DNA of 64,000 bases. Source: Zygnema cylindricum (taxonomy: Eukaryota; Streptophyta; Zygnematophyceae; Zygnematales; Zygnemataceae). Under the pieces are notes generated by a model, which saw only the letters and a program-made list of their open reading frames with translations, ran no database searches and was not told the DNA's origin. Of this stretch, positions 35,130 through 46,513 are shown one piece after another. Every line of letters starts with the position of its first letter. The first letter of the stretch is position 1. The stretch lies in NCBI GenBank assembly GCA_037447655.1, contig JBBHKE010001469.1, positions 282,187 through 346,186 on the forward strand, written 5' to 3'. The position numbers and the translations under genes are program-made.

Positions 35130-36050
35130 TATTGATTTCTCTCCCTTTTCCCCATCTTGCTTCCTTTTCTTCCCATCTTTTCCGTTTTTTCTACCTTTTT
35201 TCTATTTCTTTCCAATTTCTCCCCTCTTATCCCTTTTCCTCCTTTTTCATCCCTTTCCCCCCTCCATCTGCTCATTTTTTTCATCTTTTTTCTTATAATT
35301 CTTCCCTTTTTTCACCCGTTTTTTTTCATTATCCCTCCTTTATTTCCCTTATATTTTTTTTCCCCCATTTTATTTCCCTTTCCCCCCCTTTCCCCCGTTT
35401 TTTCACCCTTTTCCCCCCTTTTCTCCCTTTTTCCCCTATTTTCCCCTTCTTTCCCTCTTTTTCACCCTTTTTTCCCTCTTTTTTCCCTCTTTCTCTTTTA
35501 ACCCTTCTTTTCCCCTTTTCCCCTTTTCCCCCCTTTCTCCCTTCCCCTCTACCCCTTTTTTTTCGGTTTCTTCCCTTTGCCTTCCTCCTTATTTCACCCC
35601 CCCCCTTTTATCCCCTTTATATCTCTTTATCCCCTTTTTCTCTTCTTTCTCCGTTTTTTTCACTTCCACCCCCCTTTTTCTTTTACTCCCCTTTTTTTCC
35701 CGTTTTTCACCCTTTTTCCCCCTTTTCTCCCTTTTTCCCCTCTTTCTCCCTTTCTCTTCTCTTTCTCCCCTTCTTTCCCTCTTTTTTCCCTCTTTCTCTT
35801 TTAACCCTTATTTTCCCCATTTCCCCCCTCTCTCCCTTCCCCCCTTCCCCTTTTTTTTAGCTTTCTTCCCTTTTTTCCCCCCCTTATTTCGTTCCCTCCC
35901 CCTTTTATCCCCTTTATTTCACTCTTTATCCCCTTTATTTCTCTCTTTATCGCCTTTTTCTCTTCTTTCTCCGTTTTTTCTCTTCCACCCCCCCCCTTTC
36001 TTTTACTCCCATTTTTTCTCCCCTCTCATTTTCCCCTTCTTTCCCCCTTT
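35130..36050. repeat. Polypyrimidine block upstream of small gene B
   Basis: CCCTTTTTCCC-type units for about 900 bp; a near-repeat of an internal section occurs at 35390-35580 and 35690-35860. It mirrors the block at 26870-27290. Confidence 0.75.
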
Positions 36051-36112
36051 TGTTAAGAGTTTAACGTTTCCTCGTACTTTCAAAGAAAACGAAAAACGGG
36101 TTTTTAAAGTCA

Positions 36113-36159
36113 AAACCCTAATCGATCTACTGAAAACTGGTGAAAGAAACTGCCACGTG
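36113..36159 (+). promoter_or_regulatory. Telo-box and G-box upstream of small gene B
   Basis: AAACCCTAA at 36113-36121 and CACGTG (in TGCCACGTGTC) at 36154-36159, about 42 bp before the ATG at 36201. Same order and spacing as upstream of copy A. Confidence 0.5.
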
Positions 36160-36200
36160 TCTTCTTTGAGAAAACCTTCCGACGTGGCGAGTGCGCAGCC

Positions 36201-36764
36201 ATGGCGGCCGTGAGGGCCGTAATGATTGCCTCCCTGCTTTTCGTGTTCCACGTGGCATCCGCATTCTATTCTGGGCCCATGGATCCACGAGACCGTAAGT
36301 TCCCCCCCTCTCTCCTCCCCCTTTCCCCCCTATCTCGCTCTCTGCGTCTGTACCTTCGCACGTGCGAGCGATCTCTTTGATTGGTCCCTTGCGGCCTCTG
36401 TCGGTGCGGCGGCTGCAGGGGCGGCGCTGGAGGCGGTGAGGGCGGCCGTCGAGAACAGGGAGGAATACTATCACGACTATCCCCCCCCCGAACCTCTCCC
36501 CACCATGGATCCACGAGACAGTAAGTTCCACCCCTCTCTGCTCACCCTTTCCCGCACCCGCTCCTTCTCCGCGTCTGTACCTTCGCACGTGCGAGGGGTC
36601 TCTCTGATTGGGTCCCGCCTGCCTCTGTCGGTGCGGCGGCTGCAGGAGCGGCGCTGGAGGCGGTGAGGGGGGCCGTCGAGAACAGGGAGAGGTTTCCCAA
36701 GATCGAATGCGACGGATGGAATTCGAAAATGTGGATACGACTGGGACGGTCCCATCATGTGTGA
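36201..36764 (+). CDS. Small secreted protein, copy B (3 exons, internally duplicated)
   Basis: Exon 1, 36201-36294: signal peptide MAAVRAVMIASLLFVFHVAS, then AFYSGPMDPRD. Intron 1 is 36295-36418. Exon 2, 36419-36520 (102 nt, phase 1 both ends), encodes AALEAVRAAVENREEYY and again PMDPRD. Intron 2 is 36521-36645. Exon 3, from 36646, encodes AALEAVRGAVENRERFPKIE, CDGW and then, in frame, a short unrelated tail to TGA at 36762-36764. A shifted frame continues as YDWDG, PIMCDK and GRVYWM to TGA at 36790-36792. That matches the copy-A end (VYRM), so a one-base shift near 36715-36735 has changed the C-terminus. A ~226-bp tandem duplication made the extra exon and intron. About 104 residues as spliced. 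Function unknown. Confidence 0.6.
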
Positions 36765-36792
36765 TAAATCCGGTCGCGTGTATTGGATGTGA

Positions 36793-37239
36793 GTGATCGT
36801 CGCTGCGTGCACTCTCTGCTGCGATGAATACGCACTAAATTTCGCACTAAAAACCGCACTGAATTAGTACTGACAGGCTGGCTGGACTCACTGCTGCGAT
36901 GCGACTTCAGGGAAATCAAGAGGTTTTAGGTCGGGGGAGGGAATAAAGGAAAGAAAATTGACTCTTCTCAAAGAGTTTCGTCTCCGAGATCGGGCGTCTC
37001 CGTCAATCGAAGTCGTCGATCTCGAAATCGTCGCTCTTTGTCGGAAAATCAAATACCAAAGATCATCAGGTATAAATCATTTCCATCGAAAGCGCTTGAA
37101 TGGAGACTATTCAACGACCAATCACGGTGGTCCATAGGTGTAGGTTAGGTGGGTGGAATAAAAGGAGTCTTTTAACAACTGATGTAAAGGGGAGGGTGGA
37201 GAAAAAACTCAGTCGTCGATCGATGGGATGGGCATGCAG
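36793..37239. other. Intergenic sequence between small gene B and LRR exons
   Basis: Contains the inverted version of the AGTGCG repeat (36820-36865) and CGTCGATCTCGAAATCGTCG-like words. A possible 5' exon of the LRR gene (donor-like CATCAG|GTATAA near 37069) could lie here, but I see no signal peptide. Confidence 0.35.
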
Positions 37240-37305
37240 AGATGTATCTGGTCTGACAGGGAGCATTGCGTCGGAGATTGGCAACCTCACAAAACTATAC
37301 TTGCT
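37240..37305 (+). CDS. LRR exon 1 of the large receptor-like locus
   Basis: Reads DVSGLTGSIASEIGNLTKLY plus L up to the donor CT|GTAAG, a plant-type LRR (L.GSI...IGNLT.L). The acceptor candidate is GGCATGCAG, but the frame is also open upstream through MGWACR, which resembles the W..C start of an LRR N-terminal cap. The exon could therefore be longer. Phase 2 at its 3' end, like the later LRR exons. Confidence 0.5.
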
Positions 37306-37884
37306 GTAAGTAGAGATTGGGAGAGGGGAGGTATTGCATATAACACTGGAAATAGAAAACCAAAGTAAATGGATAATGAATAAGTATGGTACAAAACATT
37401 TTAGATTCGCATTTTTCTTTTCCATAATTTTTTTTTTTGGCCTTGAAAGTGGAACGTCATAGGGGAAATAGGGGAAGTTCTTATCCTACGTTTTTTTTTT
37501 TCGACCGTTTGTTGTAAATAAACCATACCATTCTTTTAAGTTTAAAAAGCCATTTAAAAAGAAAAAAATAACTTGGATCCTTGATATGATGGATAATTAT
37601 ATTTTATCTTTTCATTTAATTCTCTTTCTATTCTAATTTCATTCTCGTTTTAATCTGTTTTTATTATATTTTTTACTTTTTATTGTTGTTTTTTGTATTT
37701 ATCATGTTTTAATATAGTATTTTTCCGTTTTTATTGTATACAGTAATGGATTTTTGTACTTGCCTTATTCTCTCCTTATTCAGTTTTTATTTTGTTTTGA
37801 ATCTGTTTTTCTGTTTGTTTCTTATTTCATATTTATACGATAGTTTAGTTTAGTTATACTTTTTGTGTATTATTTTTATTCTGT

Positions 37885-38650
37885 TTGGGGAGCTTACCCT
37901 CACCCCTCCTACAAATTATATTTAGTGTGACGTGGGAGCTTGTACTTACCCTCCCCCAAACCATCTGTAATATGATAAAAGAGCTTACCCCCACCCGATC
38001 ACCCAACGATATTTAGTGTGTCAATAGACCTTACCCACGCCCCTTTCCATATGCAATATTGAGTGTGACGGGGGAGCTTACACTCACACCCCCTCCCCCC
38101 CCCAAACCATGTTTACTGTAATGGGAGAGCTTACCCTCAACCCTCCCACAAACCATATTTAGTGCGGCCGGCGAGTTTACCCTCACCCCTCCCACAAACC
38201 AAATGTAAGGTCATAGGAGAGCTTACACTCACCTCTCTTTCAAACCAAATGTGACGGTGGAGCTTACCCTCACCCCTTTCTTCAAATCAATATTAGTGTG
38301 TCACAGGATCCCGCCTTCACCCCTCCCTCAACCATATTTAGTGTATTAGGGGAGCTTACTCTCAGCCTTCCCCTTAACAATATCTAGTGTGGTAGGGGAG
38401 TTCACCCTCAAACTTCCCCCAGCCATATTTAGTGTGCGAAGGGAGCGTACCCTCACGGCTCTAGAAACTAGATTTAGTGTAATAGGGGAACTTTCCTTCA
38501 CCCCTCCAACAAACCATGTGTAGTGTGATAAGAGACTTGACCCTCACCGCTCTTACAAATAAGTGTAATAAAGGTGCTTACCTTCACCTTTCCCACAAAC
38601 CGTATTTAGTGTGAGTGGGGAGCGTACCCTCAATCCTCTCAAAAAACCGT
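37885..38650. repeat. ~45-bp minisatellite, main array
   Basis: About 17 degenerate units built on GGGGAGCTTACCCTCACCCC, then CCCCCAAACCATATTTAGTG and TGA. Further short arrays of the same unit occur at about 38970-39200, 40150-40420, 44540-44640, 45695-45770, 46840-47100, 48645-48790 and 49570-49715, all between the LRR exons. Position in introns is inferred from the exon model. Confidence 0.85.
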
Positions 38651-39893
38651 AGTTATTGTGGTACTAAACTTGGCCAACGAAGGTGGCCCCTACCTCTCCC
38701 CTCAACCCCCCCCCAAATTCCACAAAAAGAAGTCAAAGAATGACAATACCCAGCCTCCAAAAACAAGCTTGAAGAAAAAAATAAAAATCTGGGGGCGGAG
38801 AATTGGGGAAATCGGCAAAAGAATCGCCCCTTTCTCCTTCCTTTCTATTTTAATATACCCTACAAAAGATTCAACTTGATTAAACTATAATAATCATGGA
38901 AAAGAAACACGGAAAAAAAACTTACCATTCCCCTCCTCCGCCCCCCTCCCCCCTTCTCTATATTTTTTGTGATAAGTGAGCATACCCTCACCCCTCCCCC
39001 ATACCATATTTAGTGTGACATGGATCTTACCCTCAACTCTATTTCAAACTGTTGTAGTGTGACGATAGAGCTTACCCTCACCCTTTTACCAAACCATATT
39101 GAGTGTGACAAGGATGCTTACTCTCACCTGTGGCCCAAACTTTCTACTGTGTGGATTGGGAGCTTACCCTCACCCCCCCCCCAAAACCATATTTAGCCTT
39201 GTACTAAACATGACCAACGAGGGCGACCCACCCCTCCCCTCACCCTCCCACCCCCTAAATACGCAAATAATATCCTTAAAAGTAAACCGAAAACACCACA
39301 AAACAGGGAAATATATCCACAAAATTAACATAAATAAAAGATAGAGTATATTATAGAGAATACCCCGCCCTGCCATCGGAAAAAGAAAAAAGGTGGAGGT
39401 GAAAAAGGGAAAGGGATAGAGGAATAGAGATGGGCGTAGAGGTGGAGAAGGGAAAGGGGCACGAGGTAAAGCGAGAGGATGAGGGGAATGGGAGAGAAGC
39501 GGTGGAAAAGACTGAGGGCGATTGTGAGAGGTGGGAAGACGGAGGGTGGGAAGATAGAGGGAGAGGATGAGGATAGATAGGCCTAAGGGGTGAAAGGGAG
39601 AAAGGGTATGGTGGGGAATGGTAGAGGTGAGGTTAGATAAAAGTGGGATATGTAAAGGGGGAGAAAAGGAGAAAAGACGACAAAAATAGGCGTGGAGTGT
39701 GTTAAGTTTGCCATTTACACCTATAAAGACATCATACACTACGGTTTTTTAGTTTTACGACTTCTATGTTGGGTTGGAGCAAAAGTTCATAACTAGAGTT
39801 TGCACTATTTTTTTTTTTTTTGTATTTTTGTCCAAATAGATAGAAAGCGTTTCTAAAAACGTGGGGAGGTTGATGGTTTGGATGGGGGTACAG
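38651..39893. other. Intronic unit upstream of LRR exon 2
   Basis: Contains ACTAAACATGACCAACGAGG phrases shared with about 44640, 45765, 49710 and, inverted, 50010. A GA-rich patch lies at 39385-39670, then ACTTCTATGTTGGGTTGGAG, a phrase found before each later LRR exon. No other coding support. Confidence 0.6.
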
Positions 39894-39965
39894 AAATTTA
39901 TCTTACGGCAAGTTGAGTGGAAGCATTCCATCGTCCATTGGTCAACTTACAAACCTCGTATACTT
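39894..39965 (+). CDS. LRR exon 2 (72 nt)
   Basis: After GGGGGTACAG the phase-2 frame reads NLSYGKLSGSIPSSIGQLTN then LVYL and ends TT|GTAAG. One 24-residue LRR of the plant-like SGSIP type, symmetric phase 2-2, so it can be added or skipped without a frameshift. An alternative model in which the preceding bases are coding (DGLDGGTEIYL in another frame) cannot be excluded. Confidence 0.5.
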
Positions 39966-40823
39966 GTAAGATATTTTAGGCATAATGTTCAAGTATTCCA
40001 AAGATTTTTAAATTAACAAACAACACAATTTAAGTCGATGTAGAAAAAAATGGAGAGGGGAGTGGGGAGCAAAATAGGGAGAGAGAGAAGAGGAGGAAAG
40101 GAAAGCCGAACAGTAGAGGAGAGAGTTGGAGAGGGGGGGGACCGAAGTCCTTAGAATCTTAGTTAATGTGGCTGTGGAGCTTAATCCCACATCCTCCTCC
40201 CTTTCCTCACATATCCCCCCCTCTCTCACTATCCTACAATGTGATAGGAAAGTTTACTCTCACCCTTTCCCCCAACCATAATTACTTTGATGCGGAAACC
40301 TACTCTTCCCACTTCCCCAAACCAAGTTTAGTGTGACTGAGGAGCTTAACCTTACCCCTCCTATGAACCATATGTAGTGTGATAGGGGAGCTTACTCTGA
40401 ACCTTCCTCACCCGCTTTTTTGCCTTTCTCTCCCTTTTTTTCTCTCTCTCTCTCTCCATCTTTTCTAATTTTGTCCCTCTCCCTCTTCCTCCCCTCTCCC
40501 TTTTTGCTTTCTGTTTTTGATACTGTTTTTGATACTGATTCTTTCTGAAGCCTTTAGGCAATCTCCCTCCCTACCCCTTCCTACACCAAATTTTGTGGAG
40601 TATGGAACTACTCTCCCCCTAACCACGCACCCCTCATTAGAAATATATATGTATATATTAAAAAAAAAATAACAAAAAACAAAGATTAATATTGCATGTT
40701 TTATTGAAAAGCGTTTGACTCACTGTTAATTTTTTCGCTTTCAAAGAACTCTAAACACAAATACTTATCGCTGCTTGTATCTTTTCAAATTTTCTTTTAT
40801 GCTATTTTTAAACTTTTTTTATT
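39966..40823. other. Intron sequence after LRR exon 2
   Basis: GA patch near 40045-40140, minisatellite units, a CT patch at 40425-40505 and AT-rich sequence. No gene. Confidence 0.5.
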
Positions 40824-40831
40824 CCGTTTTG

Positions 40832-41300
40832 TAGTGTTGTATCGGCAGGGTTTTGCCGATAATTAATATCCACCTTTTTTTGGCTTGCCAATAATCGACA
40901 TGTTGGCAGGATATATCGAAACTGGTGTTATCGCCGATAAAAAACCGATATTATCGGTTTTTTATCGCGATAACACCGTTACCGATAACTATCGGCGATA
41001 ATTGTACGGTTTGTACCGTACAAGTGTACGGTTTATCCCGTGGTACTGAACCGCCGCTATCCTGTTACACAGATTACGGAACAGATTTTTGTACATGACA
41101 TGCCACGCTATATACAGTGAAAAATATAAGACAGTATATTATAAAGTACTAATATATAGCGTACTATTAATTTTCCACTTATCGCCAATAATGAATTTGT
41201 TGGTGTCGGAGGGATATATCAAGACCCCTGACCGTTTGATAACCGATAACTATTGGTATCGGTATTATTGCGATAAATTTCTTGCCAATACACAACACTA
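40832..41300. mobile_element. Non-autonomous hAT-type MITE
   Basis: 469 bp. Terminal inverted repeats: left TAGTGTTGTATCGGCA, right (reverse complement) TAGTGTTGTGTATTGGCA. Flanked by an 8-bp target-site duplication CCGTTTTG (40824-40831 and 41301-41308). The end TAGTG fits the hAT terminal consensus YARNG and 8-bp duplications are typical of hAT. Internal sequence is rich in CGATAA palindromes; no transposase ORF. Confidence 0.8.
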
Positions 41301-41308
41301 CCGTTTTG

Positions 41309-41884
41309 GTTGTATTTTATTTTTTTGTTTATTTTGTTTTTATTTCATTGGCATTCCGTTTTTTCTTTTGTTTTCAACTTCTTTTATTTTGTTTAATTCG
41401 CATTTAACTCTATTTTTAATCTGTTTTTGATAGGTTTTTTATTATATTTTAATATTTCTCTAATTTTTGTTTATTCAGATTTCATTTTATTTTCAAATAT
41501 TTTACTCTGTTTTAACAATGTTTTTATCTTGTTTTTAATTTTGTTTTGATTACGTTATTTTATTTCGATTTTGATTCTATATTTTGGTTTTTTTTTCTTT
41601 CCATTATCCCTCTTTTATTTCTAGTTTTTTACTCTCTTGTCATTCTAATTATTTTATGTTTTTCTAGTTCTTGATATGTCTTTTATTGTAGATTATTTAT
41701 TTTTCTGTTATATATATATATATATTATATTCATTTTTTTGTTTCTGTTTGTGTTTTTTGTTTTTTTTTATTTTTATTCCATTTTTTTCTTTTTTTTTTT
41801 TTTTCTTTTTTCTATTTTTTTTGTTTTTTTTTTTTTTTTTTTTTTTCCGTTTCTTTTTTTTTATTTTTTTTTTTTTTTTTTTAT

Positions 41885-41963
<79 letters not shown>

Positions 41964-41982
41964 TTTTTGTTCTATCTTTTAC

Positions 41983-42060
<78 letters not shown>

Positions 42061-43538
42061 TTTCATTTTCTTCATTTTTTTTCCATGTCATATTTATTCC
42101 TTTTATTATTTTATTCCTATTTTTTTTTCATTTTGGTTTTTTTATAATTTTATTTTATTAATATTCTGTTATTTTTCTATTTTAATTATGAAAGTTTTTG
42201 TTTTTTATTTACATTTATTTTCTATTTATTATACACTGTTTTTTCTATTTTATTTTGTTTTACTTTTTTTTTTCCGATTTACTTCCGTTTTGTTTAATTG
42301 TTTCTTTTAATTTGATTGTGTTCTTTTTCTTTTTCTTTATGTTGGTTTTTTTTCTAATTTTAATATCGTTTTATTTTACTATATGGAATATTTTTTCATT
42401 ATTTTTTTTTTGTAAAATTTTTATCTGCTTTTATTCCATTTTATTTTGTCATCTATTTTTGTCTTTATTTTGTTATACCTATTTTTTACTTTTTGTTTTT
42501 ATTCTATATTTAACGTATCCTTAATTTGTTTGTTTTTACTTATTTATTATTTTTTTTTTATTTTTATTATTTTCTTTGTTTTATTTTGTTTCATTTTTTT
42601 TTTGTCATTTTTTTTTGGCTATTTTTGTCCTGTTTTTTTTTTTTATGCTTTATTTTATTTCTGCTTGATTTCTATTTACTTTTTTTCTACGTCTTAGTTT
42701 GATATGTTACATTTTTTAACTATGTTTTATTGATTTTCTATTTTTCTCCGTTTAATTTTTGTTTCCTTTTTATTTTCTATTTTTTTTCCTATTTCTAAAT
42801 TTTTTACTCTGTTTTTATTTTATTTTTATTGTATTTTTATTTTAATTCTATTTTAATTCTATTTTAATAATTTTTTTTATGTTGTGTTTTTATTCTGTTT
42901 TCGTAAATGTTTTGTTTATTTCTTGTTTTTTTCTATTTTATTTCACTGTATTTATTTATTCTATTTTGCTTTGTTTTTACTCTTTATCTATTTGGTTTTT
43001 TTTTTTACTTCCGTTCTGTTTCTAATTATTTTCTTATTCTAATTTTATTTTATTTCAATACGGTTCTTTTTGTTTTGTTTTATTTTATGTTTTATTGTAT
43101 GTTTTATTTTTTTTGTTACATTTTTAATTCCGTTTATATTTTGATCTATATTTATTCTATCTTTTTATGGTTAATTTATTTTGATTGTGGTTTCATTTTT
43201 TTTTTTTTGTATTGTTTTATTGCTTTTTTATTGACTTTAAGTCTGTTATCATGTCGTTTTCATTTAGTGTTTGTTCTATTAATATTTTGTTATTATTTTG
43301 TTTAAGTATATATATATATATATTATTTTTTCATTCATCTTCTCCGCTTTAGTTTGTTTTTGTTTTTCTTTCATTATGCGTTTTCAGTTTTTAGTATATA
43401 TTTTATTATTATTTTAGTGTAATTTTATTCTCTTTGCATTTTGTTTACAATTATATGTGCGTGTGCGTATATATAATAAATATATGTATATGATATATGC
43501 ATATGTATGATAATTATAACAAAAACATTTATGTATTC

Positions 43539-43572
<34 letters not shown>

Positions 43573-43764
43573 TGTTTTTTTTTATTCTTTTTTTATTATT
43601 TTTTTCTTTGTATTTATTATTTTGTTTAACTAATTCAATCATTTATATGTTATGTTTTTTACCCAATTTTATTCTATTCATATTCTGTTTATATTTCTTT
43701 TTTTTATACTTTTTTTCTAATATTTTTGCTGAATTTCTAGTTCCTATGCGTTTCGTTTTTAATA

Positions 43765-43829
<65 letters not shown>

Positions 43830-43996
43830 CCTATATGGATAATTACATGTAACTAATATAGTATATATATATACATATTTACATATATGTATAAATAGGG
43901 TTTTTTAGGGTTTTTTAGGTAAAAAACCATAAAAACCCTAATATATACAAGAGTAATATAGTAATATAGTAATATAGTAATATAGTAATATAGTAA

Positions 43997-44028
<32 letters not shown>

Positions 44029-44535
44029 CATTTACATGTATATTCATATTTATGTATATTCATATACATATACATATATATTTAATGCACACATATATTT
44101 AATGTATTACATGTATATGAATATTGTTTTTTTTTGTACTTTGTTTTTTATTTATTTTTATTCCGATTTTTTTTTTTTTAATTCAGATTTCGTATTTATT
44201 ATGATTTTATTTATGGTCTTTTTTTTTTACTCGTTATTTTTTTTTTTTTTTCGTATTACAGATGTCTATTTTGTCTCAATTTTTTCAGTTTTTTTTCCCT
44301 TTTTATTGTAATTTCCTTTTTTTGGTCTTTTGTTTTTTTTTCTATTTTTATCTATTTCTCTATTTTTTTTTAATTTTTTTTTAATCATGTTTTGAAATTT
44401 TACTTTTCTGTTATTGTTGTATCTATTATTGAAATTTTATACTAATCTTCTCCTCTTTTGATTTAGTTTATAATTTGTTTTGAGTCAATTTTTTCTAGTT
44501 TTTGTTTTATATTTTTACTAGTCTAATTTATTTAT
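41309..44535. repeat. 3.2-kb strongly T-rich stretch with poly-T and (AT)n
   Basis: The plus strand is overwhelmingly T, with loosely repeated TTTTTATTCTGTTTT words. Near-pure poly-T lies at about 41889-41962, (TA)n at 41993-42057 and 43769-43822, and TAATATAG repeats at 43950-43998. Long Phe/Ile/Tyr ORFs are composition artefacts. A similar but shorter stretch is at 47640-48640. Confidence 0.85.
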
Positions 44536-45296
44536 TTTTATTTTGTTTGGGAAGCTTACACTCACCTTTTTACCAATCAATATTGTGTAACAAGGATGCT
44601 TAACCTCACCTTTTCCCCAAACCACATTCAGTGTGGTAAAAAACATGACCAAGGAGGGAGGCCCACTCCTTTTACCCTTCCACCCTCAAAATACCCAAAT
44701 TATACCCATAAAAGTAAACCGACAACACCACAAAGTAGGGAAATATACCCACAAAATTAAAAAAAAGAATATATAGAAAACATTACAGAAAATACCCCTC
44801 GCCACCTAATAAAAAACGAGAAAATGGAGAGGGGTGATTGAGGTAGAGGTCAGTGGGGAAGGGGTCGGGGGATAAATACGAGTGCAGTGGGAGCGAGGCA
44901 GTGAGAAGGACGGGGAAAGAGTGTGAGAGGTGGGTAGAGGGAGGGGAGAGGATAAAGGGTCAAAGCGGCAAAAAGGGGAGAGGGTGTGGGGGTTGAGGTG
45001 AGGTTGGGGTAAACGTGGGTTTTGTACAAGGGGAGAAAGGGTGAAAAGAAGTCGAAAAAAATGGTGGAATGTGTTAAGTCCGTTATATACAACTAAAATA
45101 AATAACGGTTATTTAGTTTTACAACTTCGATGTTGTGTTACAGCAAATGTGCATAACTAGAGTTCATAATTTTTTTCTTTTGTTTGGTTTGTACTTTATT
45201 CCAAATAATTAGAAATTGTTTCTAAAGGGTTGTAATCTTATCCTTTTATACTAGTCTTTTCCTCGTTTTTTTTAGTTTTTAAGTTGTTTGGATTCT

Positions 45297-45334
<38 letters not shown>

Positions 45335-45456
45335 TCAGTTTGGGGAGCTACAAAAGAAAAGGGCGAGGGTCAAATCCAAAAATTACGAGTGAAATTCATT
45401 GGGGTGTTGAACTCTAACCTTGGGATTTGGTGGGGTAAGGATACTTGGGTTTGCAG
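44536..45456. other. Intronic repeat unit upstream of LRR exon 3
   Basis: Minisatellite units, ACATGACCAAGGAGGGAGG, GA patch 44820-45060, then poly-T 45299-45332. No gene. Confidence 0.55.
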
Positions 45457-45528
45457 ATATTTAAATGACAACCAGTTGAGTGGAAGCATTCCATCGTCCT
45501 TTGGTCAACTCACAAACTTCCGAACCTT
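45457..45528 (+). CDS. LRR exon 3 (72 nt)
   Basis: After GGGTTTGCAG the phase-2 frame reads YLNDNQLSGSIPSSFGQLTN then FRTL and ends TT|GTAAGAC. Its upstream sequence differs from that of the other units, yet the length and phases are the same, which independently supports the 72-nt exon model. Confidence 0.6.
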
Positions 45529-46441
45529 GTAAGACTAAGTTCTAAAAAATGACAATTGCTATTTTTAAAACGGGGTAGAATCTCCTTGAAAATGGTAGGT
45601 AATAGCAATGAATGTGTTGGCACAATTTTTGTTTTATGAAGTTATTATTTTTTTTTGTCATCTTTACATCAAACATATAAAAGATAATGTTCACCTTCTT
45701 ACAGAACCATATTTAGTGTGACAAGGATGCTTAACCTCACCTTTTCCCCAAACCATATTTAGTGCGGTACAAAAAATGACCAATGAGGGAGGCCCATTCC
45801 TCCCCTCACCCTCCCACCCTCAAAATACGCAAATTATACCTATAAAACTAAACCGAAAACAACACAAAATAGGGAATGTATCCACAAAATTAACAAAAAG
45901 AAAACATAGAAACTATTAGAGATGATAACCCTCCCAACCACCTAATAAAAATAAGAGAAAAGGTGGAGGTGAAAGAGGGAAAGGGAGAGGGGGGAGGATA
46001 TTGAGGCAAAGGTCGAGAGGAGAAAGAGGCGGGGGATAAGTTTAGGCGACAAGTAGAGTGGGAGGGAGGCAGTGAGGACGAGGGAAGAGTGTGAGAGGCG
46101 GGTAGGGGGAGGGGGAGAGGATAGAGGGGCAGAGGGGCACATGGGCGAAAATGGGAGATGGTTTGAGGGTTGAGGTGAGGATGGGTAAAGGTGGGTTTGG
46201 TACAAAGGGAGAAAAGAAGACAAATAGATGAAAAAAAAGGTGGAATGCGTTAAGTCCGTACAACTAAAATAGCATTATAGATAACGACTATTTAAATTTA
46301 CGACTTCTATATTGGGTAAAAGCACATGTGCATAACCAGAGTTCACACTATTTTTCTTTTGTTTTTTTTTTTCTTCAGGCCAAATAAATAAAAAGCATTT
46401 CTGAAGATTTGGGGGGGTTGATGGGCTGGATGGCGTTACAG

Positions 46442-46513
46442 AGATCTATCTGTCAACCTTTTGAGTGGAATAATTCCATCGTCCATCGGTCAACTCACAA
46501 ACCTCGAACAGTT
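46442..46513 (+). CDS. LRR exon 4 (72 nt)
   Basis: After GGCGTTACAG the frame reads DLSVNLLSGIIPSSIGQLTN then LEQL, ending TT|GTAAGAC. Phase 2-2. The unit upstream contains the same GGTTGATGG..TGGATGG motif as exons 2, 5 and 6. Confidence 0.5.

Noticed and set aside
41676-43305. Phe/Tyr/Ile-rich ORFs that look like multi-pass membrane proteins
   Set aside because: They come from poly-T and (TA)n; no conserved composition beyond the repeat.
43895-43925. TTTTTTAGGG doublet as plant telomere sequence
   Set aside because: Two units with extra T, within AT microsatellite; not TTTAGGG repeats.
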